Positions 5,292-6,782 of a DNA stretch of 6,782 nt are shown one piece after another (positions within the stretch are counted from its first letter, which is position 1; each line of letters starts with the position of its first letter). Both the position numbers and the translations under genes were made by a program. Source of the DNA: Nanobdellota archaeon (GTDB taxonomy: Archaea > Nanobdellota > Nanobdellia > Woesearchaeales > GW2011-AR15); the NCBI GenBank assembly GCA_018815145.1, contig JAHIYL010000279.1:1-6782 (forward strand), read 5' to 3'. Under the pieces are notes generated by a model. It was given only the letters and a program-made list of their open reading frames with translations, ran no database searches and had not been told where the DNA came from.

Positions 5292-6161
5292 ATGGAAATC
5301 ACAAAACATATCATTGAGCTGTACAAAAAAGTTGCTACAACTCTTCCATCAGATGTGAAAGCAGCACTATCCAAAGCCTATGAAAATAAAGAAGAAAGTA
5401 CAACTGCAATAAATACTCTTTCTGCAATAAACAAAAACATTGAGCTTGCAGAAAATGAATCTAAGGCAATCTGCCAGGATACAGGAACACCATATTTCTT
5501 TGTCAAATATCCAATTGCATTGTCACAGCTTGAAGTCAAAAAACAGATTATTGAGGCAACAAAAATTGCATCAAAAGAGATTCCTTTGCGGCCAAACTCT
5601 GTTGAAACTCTGAGAGGAAAGACTGAATCCGACAATGTAGGTGTTGGTATTCCAGTCTTTTATCTTGAAGAATGGGAAAAACATGATCTTCAGATCCAGC
5701 TCATCCTAAAAGGAGGAGGTTCTGAAAACATGGGCAGAACATACTCGCTTCCTGATACAACTCTTGGTGCAGGAAGGGATATCCACGGAGTAAGAAAGTG
5801 CATCATCGATGCAGTGTTCCAGGCGCAGGGAAAGGCATGTCCTCCAGGAATACTGGGTATTGCTGTCGGTTCACCAAAGGACGCAGTAGCAAGGCTTGCA
5901 AAAGAGCAATTGCTGAGAAAGCTTGATGACAGAAATCCGGTAAGAGAACTTGACAGGTTTGAAAAAGATATTACAGCTGAATTGAACACACTGGGAATCG
6001 GTCCTGCAGGATTAGGTGGAAAGACAACCATCCTTGGCGCAAAAATTGCTTTCATGCACCGCCATCCGGCATGCTATTTTGTTGAGATAGCATATTCATG
6101 CTGGGCAACAAGAAGAGGCACACTGACTATTAATGAGGTGGGTGAAGTTGTCTATGATTAA
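5292..6161 (+). CDS. Fumarase class I, alpha subunit (Fe-S hydro-lyase)
   Basis: With the beta subunit this forms an iron-sulfur hydro-lyase that interconverts fumarate and L-malate. The 289-residue length is typical of the separate alpha subunit. The three [4Fe-4S] ligands stand where the family has them: C61 in 'ICQDTGTP', C183 in 'ACPPGILG' and C270 in 'YSCWATRR'. Also present are 'KGGGSEN' (140-146) and 'HRHPA' (256-260), both substrate-site landmarks. The ATG at 5292 follows a run of six A and has no Shine-Dalgarno motif, consistent with a leaderless start. Its 3' end overlaps the beta gene by 8 bases. The two-subunit form occurs in many archaea and anaerobic bacteria. L(+)-tartrate dehydratase shares the fold and motifs and cannot be excluded from sequence alone, but the malic enzyme next door favours fumarase. 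The cluster would be oxygen-sensitive, suggesting an anaerobic or microaerobic host. Confidence 0.93.
   Translation: MEITKHIIELYKKVATTLPSDVKAALSKAYENKEESTTAINTLSAINKNIELAENESKAICQDTGTPYFFVKYPIALSQLEVKKQIIEATKIASKEIPLRPNSVETLRGKTESDNVGVGIPVFYLEEWEKHDLQIQLILKGGGSENMGRTYSLPDTTLGAGRDIHGVRKCIIDAVFQAQGKACPPGILGIAVGSPKDAVARLAKEQLLRKLDDRNPVRELDRFEKDITAELNTLGIGPAGLGGKTTILGAKIAFMHRHPACYFVEIAYSCWATRRGTLTINEVGEVVYD
6140..6145 (+). promoter_or_regulatory. Ribosome-binding site for fumarase beta
   Basis: GGGTGA, part of the longer G-rich stretch GAGGTGGGTGA inside the end of the alpha gene, lies 8 bases before the ATG at 6154. It selects that ATG over the in-frame ATG at 6133, which precedes the motif. 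With the overlapping stop it implies translational coupling of the two subunits. Confidence 0.65.
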
Positions 6162-6735
6162 GCTTACAACCCCTTTGCACAAGGATGACATCAATAATCT
6201 GAAAGTAGGTGATTCAGTTCTATTATCAGGTACAATCTTTACTGCTAGAGATGCTGTGCACAAGTATTTGCTGGAAAATCCTCAAGAGCTCCCAAAAGGT
6301 ATTGATCTAACCGGAGCAGTTATATTCCATGCCGGGCCAAATGCAAAAAAAGTTAATGATAAATGGGTAATCACAGCAATCGGACCGACAACAAGTGCAA
6401 GGATGAGTGCATATGAGCCTGATTTTATTAAAAGGTTTGGAGTCAGAGCTATCATTGGCAAGGGAGGTATGGATAAAAACACAAAAGAATCCCTGAAAAA
6501 TAATGGTGCTGCCTACTTCTCTGCAATCGGCGGAGCAGCAGCTCTTCTTGCGCAATCAGTTGTCCAGGTAAAAAATGTATTTTTTCTGGAAAGATTTGCA
6601 ATGACAGAAGCCATGTGGGAACTGGAAGTAAAAGATTTTCCGGTGATTGTGACAATGGATAGACATGGGAAGAGTGTGCATGATGATGTGAAAAAAAAGT
6701 CAGGAAAAGAGTATGAAAGGTTGATTGGAGAATAA
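6154..6735 (+). CDS. Fumarase class I, beta subunit
   Basis: This is the C-terminal partner subunit of the class I fumarase, 193 residues from the ATG at 6154. Family landmarks occur in order: 'LLSGTIFTARDAVHK' (23-37), 'GAVIFHAGP' (54-62), 'GPTTSARM' (77-84), 'IGKGGM' (101-106), 'AIGGAAALLA' (124-133) and 'DFPVIVTMD' (161-169). The swivelling beta domain completes the active site beside the alpha-subunit cluster. The ATG at 6154 is preferred because GGGTGA lies 8 bases upstream and the product then begins with the family-typical 'MIKLTTPL'. Starting at 6133 would add seven residues read from the alpha coding region. The gene overlaps the alpha stop by 8 bases, so equal production of the two subunits is likely. 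Both subunits appear intact, and no further gene follows within the window. Confidence 0.93.
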   Translation: MIKLTTPLHKDDINNLKVGDSVLLSGTIFTARDAVHKYLLENPQELPKGIDLTGAVIFHAGPNAKKVNDKWVITAIGPTTSARMSAYEPDFIKRFGVRAIIGKGGMDKNTKESLKNNGAAYFSAIGGAAALLAQSVVQVKNVFFLERFAMTEAMWELEVKDFPVIVTMDRHGKSVHDDVKKKSGKEYERLIGE

Positions 6736-6764
6736 ATTTCTTAACTCCAAAATAAATCTAATTG

Positions 6765-6769
6765 TTTTT
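6765..6769 (+). terminator. Possible oligo-T terminator after the fumarase genes
   Basis: A short run of five T lies 30 bases after the beta stop. Archaeal RNA polymerase can terminate at T-tracts without a hairpin, and no stem precedes this one. The run is short, so this is a weak call. Confidence 0.2.
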
Positions 6770-6782
6770 GAGGAATATATCC

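Noticed and set aside
6133..6153. Upstream ATG at 6133 as the fumarase beta start
   Set aside because: No ribosome-binding site precedes it, while GGGTGA is well placed for the ATG at 6154. The extra seven residues are not typical of the family.
1..6782. CRISPR array, tRNA, rRNA or transposase gene
   Set aside because: No regularly spaced direct repeats, tRNA T-arm signature, rRNA-like stretch or transposase motif was found on either strand.

Overview
This is an AT-rich window from what looks like an archaeon. Several genes have a TATA-like box centred about 28-30 bases before the first codon, which implies leaderless mRNAs. Start codons often follow a run of A with no Shine-Dalgarno motif, and there is no bacterial -35/-10 pattern. 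A small-genome lineage such as a DPANN archaeon would fit the gene content and style, but that placement is an inference, since no rRNA or other phylogenetic marker is present.

Bases 1-2271 hold an array of proteins I cannot name. Three complete plus-strand genes (223, 204 and 220 residues) are tandem paralogues. They share a central 'VYYLG.A.ELY' segment, a 'PRLTFLYH' segment, a '(V/I)FVQV' strand and a C-terminal 'G(I/V)TY' segment. A 58-codon reading frame at 52-228 resembles the C-terminal part of the same family, so the array probably had at least four members. The first copy is either a mini-gene or a decayed remnant. None has an obvious signal peptide or membrane helix.

Bases 2274-2903 (minus strand) encode endonuclease III, complete with its helix-hairpin-helix, catalytic Lys and Asp, and four-cysteine [4Fe-4S] loop. 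It converges on the paralogue array with a 2-base gap and diverges from the next gene through a two-promoter spacer.

Bases 3015-6735 form a carbon-metabolism block: a large-type malic enzyme, then about 300 bases without a protein gene, then the alpha and beta subunits of a class I (iron-sulfur) fumarase that overlap by 8 bases. Together they would convert fumarate to malate and then to pyruvate, CO2 and NAD(P)H. The non-coding gap is not empty. It holds a GC-rich imperfect hairpin (5034-5127) and a separate, strongly folded element (5165-5260), probably a small RNA. The order of motifs in the second element resembles a hammerhead ribozyme core, with important deviations. These two elements and the paralogue array are the least explained parts of the window.
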